DNA from: Actinomycetes bacterium
GTDB taxonomy: Bacteria > Actinomycetota > Actinomycetes > Propionibacteriales > Propionibacteriaceae
Direction: 5' to 3'
Length of the DNA stretch: 16,620 bases
NCBI GenBank assembly: GCA_023393755.1
Contig: JAEXCA010000160.1
Span: 1-16,620 of the forward strand
The notes under the pieces are model-generated. The model did not search any database. It saw nothing but the letters and a program-made list of their open reading frames with translations, and was not told where the DNA came from. A program made the position numbers and the translations under genes. Positions 1-7,700 of the stretch are shown here, piece after piece. Every line of letters starts with the position of its first letter. Position 1 is the stretch's first letter.

Positions 1-250
1 TCCCCGCGCCTCGCGCGTCCGTCGCGAAGCCCCCGAGACCCTTCGGAGGCGACGACGAGAGCGCAGCGTGAGCCTGCTCACTCTCGCCGAGGAGGAAGCC
101 TGGACGCCGCAGGCGTCCCGACTCGCGCTACGCACGACCTCTGTTCCTCGGCCCGCTCTCGCGGCCCTCGTCAAGACACCACCCATCCCCCCGCGGACCG
201 CGGCGTGGCGGTCGTCGTCTGGGAGCGTCCGGTGCGTTGATCAGCGTTTC
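1..250. other. Hairpin-rich non-coding stretch at the left edge
   Basis: I see no credible gene here; the open frames crossing it have no recognisable protein character. It carries several perfect hairpins: GTGAGC (68-73) with GCTCAC (76-81), enclosed by CGAGAG (56-61) with CTCTCG (81-86); GGACGCC (102-108) with GGCGTCC (112-118), loop GCA; and CCGCG (191-195) with CGCGG (199-203). The cluster could be the terminator region of a gene to the left of the window or part of another repeat. The sequence does not decide. Confidence 0.4.
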
Positions 251-592
251 CCTGACTTCCACACTGGGGCCTGGTTTTGGTGCCCCCGTGAGGTCGGGGG
301 ATCTTGTCGGGGACGCCGGCGGTGTCGTCGCCAATGCCCGGGGCCGAGCCGCCTGAGGCTGATACCGGTGCGTTGCTGGAGGGAGCGTCACCCCGGGCGC
401 GCATCCACGCCGCATACCCCAGGTCCCTGCAGCCATGACCGTCTCGGCTGCGCAGCTATGCCGGTTTTCAGCCCGTGCTGGGGGCTGGTATGCGGTGTGG
501 ATGCGCATCGGCCGGTGGGGCAGCTCTCCGGGCTGGTGATAACCGGCGTTATTGCGCGAGTCAGCCAGCGCGTCAGCCCCACGCTGGCGTTG
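251..592 (+). repeat. Structured dispersed repeat, copy 1
   Basis: This is one of three related copies in the window, beginning with CCTGACTTCCACACTGGGGC and ending in a CCAGCG (565-570) / CGCTGG (582-587) hairpin. In order it holds a CCCCG/CGGGG hairpin near 283-299, a 20-bp stem pairing 399-418 with 487-506 (all Watson-Crick except one G.U), an inner GCAGCC (429-434) / GGCTGC (446-451) stem with an 11-nt loop, a CAGC/GCTG mini-stem, and GCTGGT (532-537) / ACCGGC (542-547) closed by a GATA loop. No reading frame is shared between copies. It lies about 100 bp from the 3' end of argF. Compared with copies 2 and 3 it lacks a short hairpin segment after 560. It may be a structured RNA or a non-autonomous mobile element. 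Confidence 0.8.
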
Positions 593-629
593 CCGGAGGC
601 AGACCCACTGACCCAGGCCGCGGGTCGCC

Positions 630-644
630 GGGGCTTCGAGCCTC
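630..644 (-). terminator. Possible hairpin terminator of argF
   Basis: About 50 nt past the argF stop, GGGGCT (630-635) pairs with AGCCTC (639-644) across a TCG loop, with one G.U pair. There is no T-rich tail, so an intrinsic terminator is only suggested. Confidence 0.3.
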
Positions 645-694
645 GGCCCGGTCAGCCGCCGATGGCGCCGGCGAGAGCGTTGACCAGCGCGTCC

Positions 695-1690
695 TCAGGT
701 CAGCGTTGCCACCAGGATGGCCTTGATCGAGTGCATCCGGTTCTCGGCCTGATCGAAGACGATGGACGCCTCCGACTCGAACACCTCGTCGGTGACCTCC
801 AGCTCGGGCAGCCCGAACCGCTGGAAGACCTGCTCACCGACCGTGGTCTCCCGGTTGTGGTAGGCCGGCAGGCAGTGCATGAACTTCACGTCGGAGACGC
901 CGGTCCGCTCCAGCAGGGCTTTGTTCACCTGGTAGTCCGACAGCAGCAGGATCCGCTCCGTCCAGACGCTCTCCGGTTCGCCCATCGACACCCAGATGTC
1001 GGTGTGGATGAACTGGCAGCCCTTCACCCCGTCCAGCTCCTCGGTCAGGGTGATCCGGGCGCCGGTCTGTTCGGCGAGCTCCCGGGCCCGGGCCACCACC
1101 CAGTCCGGTGGCAGCAGCTTGCGCGGAGCGATCATCCGGACGTCCATCCCCAGCAGGGCGCCGCCGATCAGCAGCGAACAGCCGACGTTGAACCGGGCGT
1201 CCCCGACGTAGGCGAAGGAGATCTCGCGGTCGTCGCGTCCGCTCGCCTCGCGCATGGTGAACATGTCGCACAGGCTCTGGGTGGGGTGCCACTCGTCGGT
1301 CAGGCCGTTCCACACCGGCACCGACGAGTGCGCCGCGATCTGCTCGACCGTGGCCTGGTGGGCGCCGCGGTACTCGATCCCCTCGTACAGCCGGGAGAGC
1401 ACCCGGGCGGTGTCGGCCGGGGACTCCTTGTGGCCCAGCTGGGAGGAGTTGCCGTCCATCTGGGTGACGTGGGCGCCCTGGTGGTGGGCGGCCACCTCGA
1501 AGGCGGAACGGGTCCGGGTCGAGGTCTTCTCGAAGATCAGCGCCAGGTTCATCCCGCTCAGCCGCTGCACCTCGCGCCCCTGCCGCCGGGAATCCTTCAG
1601 CTCGGCGGTCAGCGCGAGCAGGCCCCGCCACTCCGCGGGGGTGAAGTCGAGCTCCTTGAGGAAATGCCGCCCGGTCAGGCTGATGGTCAC
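695..1690 (-). CDS. argF: Ornithine carbamoyltransferase
   Basis: Makes citrulline from ornithine and carbamoyl phosphate in the cytoplasm, the sixth step of arginine synthesis; the same fold also runs in reverse in arginine deiminase pathways (ArcB). The 331-residue product carries the carbamoyl-phosphate motif STRTR (57-61), HPTQ (135-138), the SMGE loop (235-238) and HCLP (272-275) with the ornithine-site cysteine. Length and the GHKES segment match the long enteric ArgF/ArcB type. I chose the GTG at 1690: it gives the family's usual N-terminus (TISLTGRHFLKELDF) and has GGAAGG seven nt upstream (1698-1703). An in-frame ATG at 1711 would add seven residues and lose that ribosome site. No arg or arc genes are adjacent, so anabolic versus catabolic use cannot be settled from context. 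Confidence 0.95.
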   Translation of the reverse strand: MTISLTGRHFLKELDFTPAEWRGLLALTAELKDSRRQGREVQRLSGMNLALIFEKTSTRTRSAFEVAAHHQGAHVTQMDGNSSQLGHKESPADTARVLSRLYEGIEYRGAHQATVEQIAAHSSVPVWNGLTDEWHPTQSLCDMFTMREASGRDDREISFAYVGDARFNVGCSLLIGGALLGMDVRMIAPRKLLPPDWVVARARELAEQTGARITLTEELDGVKGCQFIHTDIWVSMGEPESVWTERILLLSDYQVNKALLERTGVSDVKFMHCLPAYHNRETTVGEQVFQRFGLPELEVTDEVFESEASIVFDQAENRMHSIKAILVATLT

Positions 1691-1750
1691 CGCAGTGCCT
1701 TCCGATCTCATCCGATGTCGGCACCCAGTCAACCATGACACCATGGGGGA

Positions 1751-2131
1751 ATGCTGATTCGCTTTCTCGCCAGTGCGCTCGCGCTGGCTGTGGCGACCTG
1801 GCTGGTCCCGGGAATCACCGTGGTCAACAGTCAGATGGAGACCCAGGTCTTCACCCTGTTGGCGGTCGCCGCGATCTTCGGCGTGGTGAACAGCATCGTC
1901 AAGCCGCTGTTCAAGGTGGTCACCGCACCGGTCATCTTCCTCACCCTCGGCCTGGCCCTGCTGGTGATCAACGCCGTCCTGCTCATGCTGGTCTCCTGGC
2001 TGGCGGGTGAATTGGGGCTGGACTGGCACGTCGCCGACTGGGGCAGCGCCTTCCTCGGCGCGCTGATCGTCTCGGTGGTGAGCTTCATCCTGAACGCCTT
2101 CCTCGGCAAGCGGGGGACCGATCACCGGTGA
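1751..2131 (+). CDS. Small membrane protein, phage-holin-4 / YvlD family
   Basis: A 126-residue hydrophobic protein with about four membrane helices (roughly 3-20, 32-50, 56-85 and 95-115). Glycine-proline turns such as WLVPGITV and the segment VNSIVKPLFKVVTAPVIFLTLGL are typical of the 'mycobacteriophage holin superfamily IV' (Pfam Phage_holin_4_2, YvlD-like). Despite the name, chromosomal members are not phage genes; their role is unclear and some sit in envelope-stress operons. The ATG gives the usual family start; the GGGGGA directly before it is too close for a normal ribosome site. It diverges from argF across a 60-bp gap and its stop overlaps the next gene's start by GTGA, so the two are probably translationally coupled. 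Confidence 0.85.
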   Translation: MLIRFLASALALAVATWLVPGITVVNSQMETQVFTLLAVAAIFGVVNSIVKPLFKVVTAPVIFLTLGLALLVINAVLLMLVSWLAGELGLDWHVADWGSAFLGALIVSVVSFILNAFLGKRGTDHR

Positions 2132-2589
2132 CCCACGTCGTCTTCGTCTGCTGGGGGAACATCTGCCGCTCCCCGATGGCCGAGCAGGTCGCCCGGGAAT
2201 GGGCCGCCCGCGAGGGCATCGACGTCCGGTTCAGCAGCGCCGGGGTGAGCGCCGAGGAACAGGGCAACCCGATCGACCACCGTGCCGCCGCCGTCCTGCG
2301 GCAGGCCGGCTATCCGGTCTCCCCGCACCAGGCGCACCGGATCGCGGCGGACGAGATCCGGCAGGCCGACCTGGTGATCGGCATGGAAGGGCTCCACCTC
2401 GATCGGATGCGTCGCCTGGTGCCGGACGCCGGCAATCTCGCCCTGCTGACCGACTTCGATCCGGACGCCCCGGCCGGCGCGCCGGTGGAGGACCCGTGGT
2501 ACGGCCCATCCTCCGGTTTCCGGGAGACCCTGGCCAGCGTCGAGGCCGCGATGCCGGGCCTGATGGACCGCCTCCGGCAGCTCTCCTGA
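2128..2589 (+). CDS. Low molecular weight protein-tyrosine phosphatase
   Basis: Cytoplasmic phosphatase of 153 residues, the usual family size. The N-terminal P-loop VCWGNICRS contains the nucleophile Cys8 and Arg14 (CX5R), and the general acid is Asp122 in DPWYG (family DPYYG). Substrates in actinomycetes may include phosphotyrosine proteins or arginine-phosphate-like substrates, but no kinase or polysaccharide cluster is adjacent to tell. The GTG start at 2128 overlaps the preceding stop (GTGA), which fixes the start. Trp in the P-loop second position is seen in several actinobacterial members. The gene ends with TGA at 2587-2589, followed by a 224-bp gap. Confidence 0.93.
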   Translation: MTHVVFVCWGNICRSPMAEQVAREWAAREGIDVRFSSAGVSAEEQGNPIDHRAAAVLRQAGYPVSPHQAHRIAADEIRQADLVIGMEGLHLDRMRRLVPDAGNLALLTDFDPDAPAGAPVEDPWYGPSSGFRETLASVEAAMPGLMDRLRQLS

Positions 2590-2630
2590 GTCGAGACCCC
2601 GCCGCCTCCGTCCCCCCGTCCCACCCGCAC

Positions 2631-2683
2631 GCCGAGGGCTTCCCATGGAGCTGAGGGCCTCTGCCGGGGTACGGGCCCTCGGC
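2631..2683 (+). other. Mutually exclusive hairpins between the phosphatase and mprA
   Basis: GCCGAGGGC (2631-2639) is fully complementary to GCCCTCGGC (2675-2683). GAGGGCC (2653-2659) is complementary to GGCCCTC (2674-2680), which is part of the same downstream arm. The two stems therefore compete. It could be a terminator for the upstream operon with an alternative fold, or simply GC-rich symmetry; no T-tract follows. Confidence 0.35.
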
Positions 2684-2801
2684 GGTAGGGCAGGCCCCGA
2701 TGAGTTGGGGACGAGGGGAGCTCGTCAGGGTTTCGGGCCTGAGCAGCGGCCGTCTGACCGACACCGGGTGGCTGCAGTCCACGCTGAGCCGCTCGGCGTG
2801 G

Positions 2802-2807
2802 CAGGCT
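2802..2807 (+). promoter_or_regulatory. Weak -10-like box of mprA
   Basis: CAGGCT lies six nt before the ATG at 2814. It keeps A at position 2 and T at position 6 of the TANNNT pattern seen before other genes in this window, at the same spacing. On its own it is weak. Confidence 0.25.
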
Positions 2808-2813
2808 GGGACC

Positions 2814-3505
<692 letters not shown>

Positions 3506-3509
<4 letters not shown>

Positions 3510-4948
3510 TCCGCTGGTTCCGATCCCTTCTCTCGGTTACGAACCGGCCGCTGCACGACCGGCTCGCCTTCCTGGTGTCGGCCGCGGTGGCCGGCGCGGT
3601 CGCGATCACCGGCGCGGCCGCGTACGTGATCACCAACCTGGCGATCTACGACCAGCTGGACGAGGAACTGATCGAGATCGCCGCGGTGACCAGCGAGTGG
3701 ATCGCACCGGACATCGAGGGGATGGGCGGGCTCAACCAGGACGCGCTGGACATCGCCCACGTCACCATCCTGACGATCCGGGCCGACCACGACATCAAGC
3801 GTCCGCCCGGGTCGAGCGCGGAGTCCCTGGTGACCACCGCCGCGGAGGTCGCGGTGGCGCGCACCCAGACCGGCTCCTCGGCGCGCACCGGCGTCGACAC
3901 CGCCGGCACCGCGTACCGGATCGTCGCGGTCCCGTTGTCGGACGACCAGCACAACTACGCGCTGGTGCTGGGACGTCCGCTCGGCCCGACCAACCAGATC
4001 CTGCGGATCCTGGCGTTCTCGCTGCTCACCTTCGGCGCCGCCGCCGTGGTCCTGGCCGGCGCCACCGGCTGGGTGATCGCCCGCTCCGGCCTGGAACCGA
4101 TCCGGCGGCTGACCAACGCGGTGACCAAGGTGACCGAGACCGACGAGCTCGCCCCGATCGAACTCGGTGGCATGGACGAGCTGACCGACCTGACCCGGGC
4201 GTTCAACCAGATGATGCGGAACCTGGCCAGTTCCCGGGAACGGCAGCGCCGGCTGATCGCGGACGCGGGCCACGAGCTGCGCACCCCGCTGACCTCGCTG
4301 CGCACCAACGTCGAACTGCTGGTCGCCGACGACCGCCAGGGGATGCTGCCGCCGGGCGCCCGCGGCGAGATCCTGCGCGACATCGCCGCCCAGCTGGGGG
4401 AGTTCACCACCCTGATCGGCGACCTGGTCCACCTCTCCCGGGAGGACACCGTCCAGCCCGATCCCGAGCCCGTCGACCTGCGCGACGTGGTCTCCAACGC
4501 GCTCACCCGGGCGAAGCGGCGGGGTCCGGGGCTGACCTTCGACGTCGCCCTCGACCCGCTCTACCTGGTCGGCGAGCCGGACAGCCTGGAGCGCGCGGTG
4601 ACCAACCTGCTGGACAACGCGGTGAAGTTCTCCCCAGCCGGTGGGACCGTCACCGTGCGGCTGGAGGGCGACCGGCTGCGGATCGCGGACGAGGGCCCCG
4701 GCATCGCCGACGCCGATCTGCCGCACGTCTTCGACAGGTTCTACCGTTCCGAGCACGCCAGGACCACCCCGGGCTCGGGCCTGGGCCTGTCGATCGTCGC
4801 CCAGACGATCAAGGCCCACGGCGGCTGGGTGAAGGCCGGCCGCTCCAAGGCCGGCGGTGCCGAGTTCACCGTCCGGCTGCCGGGGAGCAGCGAACCGCTG
4901 GACTCTCCGTCCGAGACCACCGGCTCCCTGACCGCCATCAAGGACTAA
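3506..4948 (+). CDS. mprB: MprB-type sensor histidine kinase
   Basis: Membrane sensor kinase of 480 residues, partner of the regulator it overlaps (GTGA, GTG start). Order: short cytoplasmic N-terminus, helix 1 (about 21-43), extracytoplasmic sensor (44-165), helix 2 (168-192), HAMP (193-245) with GLEPIRRLT, then the dimerisation/phospho-acceptor motif DAGHELRTPLTSLRTN with His256, and the HATPase domain with Asn371 (NLLDNAVKF), DEGPG (from 395) and GSGLGLSI (from 423). The H-box and flanks match MprB closely. In mycobacteria MprB senses envelope stress and is restrained by DnaK. The extracytoplasmic part is not well conserved, so the signal here is unknown. A 105-bp gap without clear structure follows. 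Confidence 0.88.
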
Positions 4949-5040
4949 CCCCCTCTGGACGCGAGGCAGGTAGGCGGCGCCCGCAGCTCGACGCCACGAA
5001 GGCGAACGTGGATGAGGGTCGGGTAGGGGCGGCTGGGCGG

Positions 5041-5046
5041 TACCGT
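5041..5046 (+). promoter_or_regulatory. -10-like box (TACCGT) of the Gfo/Idh/MocA gene
   Basis: TACCGT fits TANNNT and ends seven nt before the ATG at 5054, so transcription would begin at or next to that ATG. This favours the ATG over the in-frame GTG at 5045, which lies inside the box. No clear -35 is visible. Confidence 0.4.
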
Positions 5047-5053
5047 GACGTCC

Positions 5054-6094
5054 ATGGCTCTTCCTGCATCCCTGCCTCTGCCCCGCACCCCCGATCCCGC
5101 GGCCGCCCCGCCGCTGAACTGGGGGATCCTCGCTCCGGGTGGCATCGCCGAACTCTTCCTGAAATCGGTCCGTGCCCACACCCGCCAGCGGTTCGTCGCG
5201 GTCGGTTCTCGCTCGCTGGAGCGGGCCCGGGCGTTCGCCGACCGCAACGAGGTCCCGCGGGCGTACGGCTCCTACGCCGAACTGGTCGCCGACCCCGAGG
5301 TGCAGGCGGTCTACGTCGCCTCCCCGCACAGCGCGCACCACGCCCTGGCGCTGGCCGCGATCGAGGCCGGCAAGCACGTCCTGGTGGAGAAGGCGTTCAC
5401 CCGGGACGCCGCGCAGGCCCGCGACCTGGTCGCCGCCGCCCAGGCCGCGAAGGTGACCCTGATGGAGGCGATGTGGACGCGGTTCCTGCCGCGGACCGAT
5501 GTGGTGCGTCAGGTGCTCGCCGACGGCGGGCTGGGCGAGTTGGAGACGGTGCTGGCCGATCACGGCCAGGCGCTCACCCACGTCCAGCGGCTGGTCGACC
5601 CGGAACTCGCCGGCGGCGCCATGCTCGACCTGGGCATCTACCCGGTCTCGTGGGCGGTGTTCGCCCTCGGACTGCCCGGCCGGGTGAGGGCCTTCGGCGA
5701 GCTCACCGACGCCGGGGTCGACCGGCAGGTGACCATCCTGCTGGACGGCTTCGCCGACCACCCCCACGCCCAGGCCGTGCTGAACACCACGCTGGCCGCA
5801 CGCACCCCGACCACGGCGGCGGTCTGCGGCTCGGCGGCCCGGCTGGAACTCAGCGGCGCCTTCTACAGCCCCGGGCCGGTCCGGCTGGTGGGGGAGGAGA
5901 GCGAGGAGTTCACCTGGGCGGGGGACGGCCAGGTGGGCCACCAGGGGATGTGCCACGAGGCGGCCCACTTCGCGCAGTTGGTCGCCGACGGACGGCTGGA
6001 ATCCCCGCTGCTGCCGCTGGCCGAGACCGTCGCGATCATGGACATCCTGGACCAGGTCCGCGCGCAGGTCGGCGTCCGCTACCCCGGGGAGTAG
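5054..6094 (+). CDS. Gfo/Idh/MocA family NAD(P)-dependent oxidoreductase
   Basis: A 346-residue cytoplasmic oxidoreductase acting on a sugar, inositol or dihydrodiol-type substrate; the substrate is not known. The N-terminal Rossmann fold begins WGILAPGGIAE (23-33). The catalytic-lysine motif, usually EKP, reads EKA with Lys113, followed by FTRDAAQA as in the dimeric dihydrodiol dehydrogenase-like branch. The C-terminal half has AGGAMLDLGIYPVSW, also typical of that branch. The first roughly 20 residues (rich in Ala and Pro) precede the usual fold start. It stands alone: 105 bp after mprB with its own possible promoter, and followed by the REP-like array, so it is probably a single-gene unit. 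Confidence 0.9.
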   Translation: MALPASLPLPRTPDPAAAPPLNWGILAPGGIAELFLKSVRAHTRQRFVAVGSRSLERARAFADRNEVPRAYGSYAELVADPEVQAVYVASPHSAHHALALAAIEAGKHVLVEKAFTRDAAQARDLVAAAQAAKVTLMEAMWTRFLPRTDVVRQVLADGGLGELETVLADHGQALTHVQRLVDPELAGGAMLDLGIYPVSWAVFALGLPGRVRAFGELTDAGVDRQVTILLDGFADHPHAQAVLNTTLAARTPTTAAVCGSAARLELSGAFYSPGPVRLVGEESEEFTWAGDGQVGHQGMCHEAAHFAQLVADGRLESPLLPLAETVAIMDILDQVRAQVGVRYPGE

Positions 6095-6139
6095 CGGGGG
6101 GCCGGGTTCACGCCGGACGACGGGGTTCCGCCACCAACC

Positions 6140-6385
6140 TCCCGGAACGGCTGCATGGCACAGGGGACGGTTCGCTGTCCCACTCCTTCCGGAGGTTGCG
6201 CCGCGTGGGACAGGGGACGGTTCCTTGTCCACCCCTTCCGGAGGTTGCGCTGCGTGGCGCAGGGGATGGTTTCCTCGTCCCACCCCTCCCGGAACGGCTG
6301 CGTGGGATAGGGATGGTTCCGTGTCCCACCCCTTCCGGAGGACCGCTAGGTCGGTCTGACAAGCTGGGACAAGGAACCGTCCCCA
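6140..6385. repeat. REP-like imperfect tandem palindrome array
   Basis: Four direct units with cores near 6156-6182, 6206-6232, 6256-6283 and 6303-6329 (steps of 50, 50 and 47 bp), plus a fifth half-unit in the opposite orientation at 6365-6384. The core resembles TGGGACAGGGGACGGTTCCT followed by TGTCCCA, so its ends form a 7-bp stem. Linkers alternate between TTCCGGAGGTTGCG and CCCGGAACGGCTGC types. Such GGGACAAGGAACCGTCCCC motifs recur in many genomes as REP-type sequences mobilised by REP-associated (IS200-like) transposases; none is in this window. It separates convergent genes and overlaps the 3' end of the HAD gene. A half-motif recurs at 13029-13042. Confidence 0.85.
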
Positions 6386-6981
6386 TCCGGCTCGCAGACC
6401 TCGCGCAGCCAGGCGAGTGAGTCGGCGTCGTCCAGCCACTGGTGGGCCTGCCAGCCGGCGGCCTCGGCTCCGGCCACGTTGTGGGGACGGTCGTCGATGA
6501 ACGCGATCCGCTCCGGTGGGACGCCGAGCTCGTCCCGGATCGTCGCGTAGATCGCCGGGTCGGGCTTGACCAGCCCCAGCTCGCCGGAGATGAACAGCCG
6601 TTCCACCAGCGGGTACCAGTCGCTGGCCTCGGCCGCCGGGCGGAGCGTCGCCGGGGCGTTGCTCAGGATCACCACCCGCTGGGGCCAGCCGGCGATCGTC
6701 TCCAGCAGCTCCCGCGCGGTCGGCCGGAACCGCGACCACAGCGCCATGTCGTAGTGCGCCAGGTGGTCGACCAGTTCGTCGGTCGGCCGGACGCCCACCG
6801 CGGCGAGCAGAGGTCCCCAGTACTGGGCCAACGGCTCACCGCGGTCCAGCGCCACCCGTCCGTTCCAGTACGCCGCCTCGTAGGCCGCCGGATCCACCCC
6901 CAGCAGGGCCGCCGGGGCAGTGTAGAGATCGGGCGGCCAGGACAGCACGCCTCCCAGGTCCAGCACGATGACATCGATCAC
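6346..6981 (-). CDS. HAD superfamily hydrolase, subfamily IA variant 3
   Basis: A 211-residue haloacid-dehalogenase-type phosphatase of unknown substrate. Motif I is VIVLDLGGVL, with the nucleophile Asp8 but Gly in place of the usual second Asp, as in the YihX-like 'DxGGV' branch. Motif II is VILSNA, motif III includes the Lys in GLVKPDP, and motif IV is IAFIDDRPHN; an alpha-helical cap lies between I and II. I start at GTG 6981, which gives MIDVIVLDLGG and has TACCCT seven nt upstream; longer open frames to 7197 run across the divergent gene. The last residues (about DGDGSLSQLVRPT) and the stop are encoded in the flanking REP-like repeat, so the native C-terminus was probably replaced. Confidence 0.88.
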   Translation of the reverse strand: MIDVIVLDLGGVLSWPPDLYTAPAALLGVDPAAYEAAYWNGRVALDRGEPLAQYWGPLLAAVGVRPTDELVDHLAHYDMALWSRFRPTARELLETIAGWPQRVVILSNAPATLRPAAEASDWYPLVERLFISGELGLVKPDPAIYATIRDELGVPPERIAFIDDRPHNVAGAEAAGWQAHQWLDDADSLAWLREVCEPDGDGSLSQLVRPT

Positions 6982-6988
6982 GTCAGGC

Positions 6989-6994
6989 AGGGTA
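6989..6994 (-). promoter_or_regulatory. -10-like box (TACCCT) of the HAD gene
   Basis: On the minus strand TACCCT ends seven nt before the GTG at 6981, the same spacing as other boxes here, suggesting a leaderless transcript. It lies two bases from the divergent gene's box. Confidence 0.4.
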
Positions 6995-6996
6995 TC

Positions 6997-7002
6997 TAGA
7001 CT
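6997..7002 (+). promoter_or_regulatory. -10-like box (TAGACT) of the DsbA-family gene
   Basis: TAGACT ends seven nt before the ATG at 7010, so the transcript would start at the initiation codon. Only 28 bp separate the two divergent start codons, so the two promoters must overlap. Confidence 0.4.
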
Positions 7003-7009
7003 CGGCGGT

Positions 7010-7627
7010 ATGACTGAAGCCAACGATCCCACCGTTCTCGACCTGTGGTTCGACCCGATGTGCCCCTGGGCGTGGATGACCTCGCGCTGGGCGCTGGAGG
7101 TCGAGAAGGTCCGTCCGGTCACCGCGCAGTTGCACGTGATGAGCCTCTCGGTGCTGAACGAGGGACGCGAGCTCTCCCCCCGGTACCGCGAGATCATGGA
7201 CGCCGGCTGGATCGGCCCGCGGGTCTGCCTGGCGGTCGAGCAGGCGCACGGCCAGCAGGTGCTGCGCGACTTCTACACCGCGCTCGGCACCCGGATCCAC
7301 CCCGGCGGTGAGCCCAACGAACTGCCAACCTACGAAGCCGCGCTGGCCGACCTCGGCCTGCCCGTCGAGCTGGCCCGGGCCGGCCTGACCGACGCCAACG
7401 ACGAGGCGGTGCGGGCCGCCCACCACGAGGGCATGGATCCGGTCGGCACCGACGTGGGCACCCCGGTGATCCGGGTGAACGGGATGAGCCTGTTCGGCCC
7501 GGTGATCTCCCCGGCACCCAAGGGCGAGGCCGCCGGCGAGCTGTGGGACGGCTTCGTCAAGGTGCTGGCCTACCCCGGCTTCTTCGAACTCAAGCGCACC
7601 CGGACGGTGGACCCGATCTTCGACTGA
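7010..7627 (+). CDS. DsbA-family thiol oxidoreductase, Rv2466c-like (mycothiol-dependent nitroreductase family)
   Basis: A 205-residue cytoplasmic thioredoxin-fold protein that reads along its whole length like Mycobacterium tuberculosis Rv2466c: FWFDP/CPW region, SRW.LEV.KVR, HVMSLSVLNE, HHEGMD.VG.DVGTP, GMSLFGPV and the closing FFELKRTRT.DP.FD. Rv2466c uses a CPWC site and mycothiol to reduce nitro drugs and respond to oxidative stress. Here the site is Cys18-Pro-Trp-Ala21: the resolving cysteine is missing, so a monothiol mechanism with mycothiol is likely. The ATG at 7010 gives the expected N-terminus; an upstream in-frame ATG at 6968 would overlap the divergent HAD gene. It diverges from the HAD gene and is followed at once by a hairpin. 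Confidence 0.9.
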   Translation: MTEANDPTVLDLWFDPMCPWAWMTSRWALEVEKVRPVTAQLHVMSLSVLNEGRELSPRYREIMDAGWIGPRVCLAVEQAHGQQVLRDFYTALGTRIHPGGEPNELPTYEAALADLGLPVELARAGLTDANDEAVRAAHHEGMDPVGTDVGTPVIRVNGMSLFGPVISPAPKGEAAGELWDGFVKVLAYPGFFELKRTRTVDPIFD

Positions 7628-7635
7628 GTGACCGA

Positions 7636-7650
7636 GGCCGCTGCGCGGCC
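7636..7650 (+). terminator. Hairpin after the DsbA-family gene
   Basis: GGCCGC (7636-7641) pairs perfectly with GCGGCC (7645-7650) over a TGC loop, eight bases past the stop at 7627. No T-tract follows, as is common in GC-rich actinomycetes. Confidence 0.45.
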
Positions 7651-7657
7651 ATCGGAC

Positions 7658-7700
7658 CCGACTTCCACGCTGGATGGCTGGTTTGATGGTCTGGTTTGGT
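7658..7700 (+). repeat. Short degenerate 5' end of the structured repeat
   Basis: GACTTCCACGCTGGA, then TGGCTGGTTTGATGG, resembles the first 35 or so bases of the structured repeat (TGACTTCCACACTGGGGCCT, then GGTTTTGGTG), in plus orientation. The similarity fades before 7710. Together with the inverted copy ending at 8224 it brackets a 566-bp segment with inverted ends. Confidence 0.5.

Noticed and set aside
68..1738. Plus-strand frame over the left repeat and argF
   Set aside because: Antisense to argF, with its first part in the non-coding repeat; no recognisable protein.
1691..2125. N-terminal extension of argF across the divergent gene
   Set aside because: The open frame continues, but the extension overlaps the membrane-protein gene and lacks homology-like sequence; GTG 1690 has a proper ribosome site.
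1751..2131. Holin-family name as evidence for a prophage
   Set aside because: No other phage genes are present; this family is commonly chromosomal and unrelated to lysis in such contexts.
3697..6420. Long plus-strand frame of about 900 residues
   Set aside because: It is the +1/+2 shadow of mprB and the oxidoreductase, Arg/Pro/Gly-rich with no domain character.
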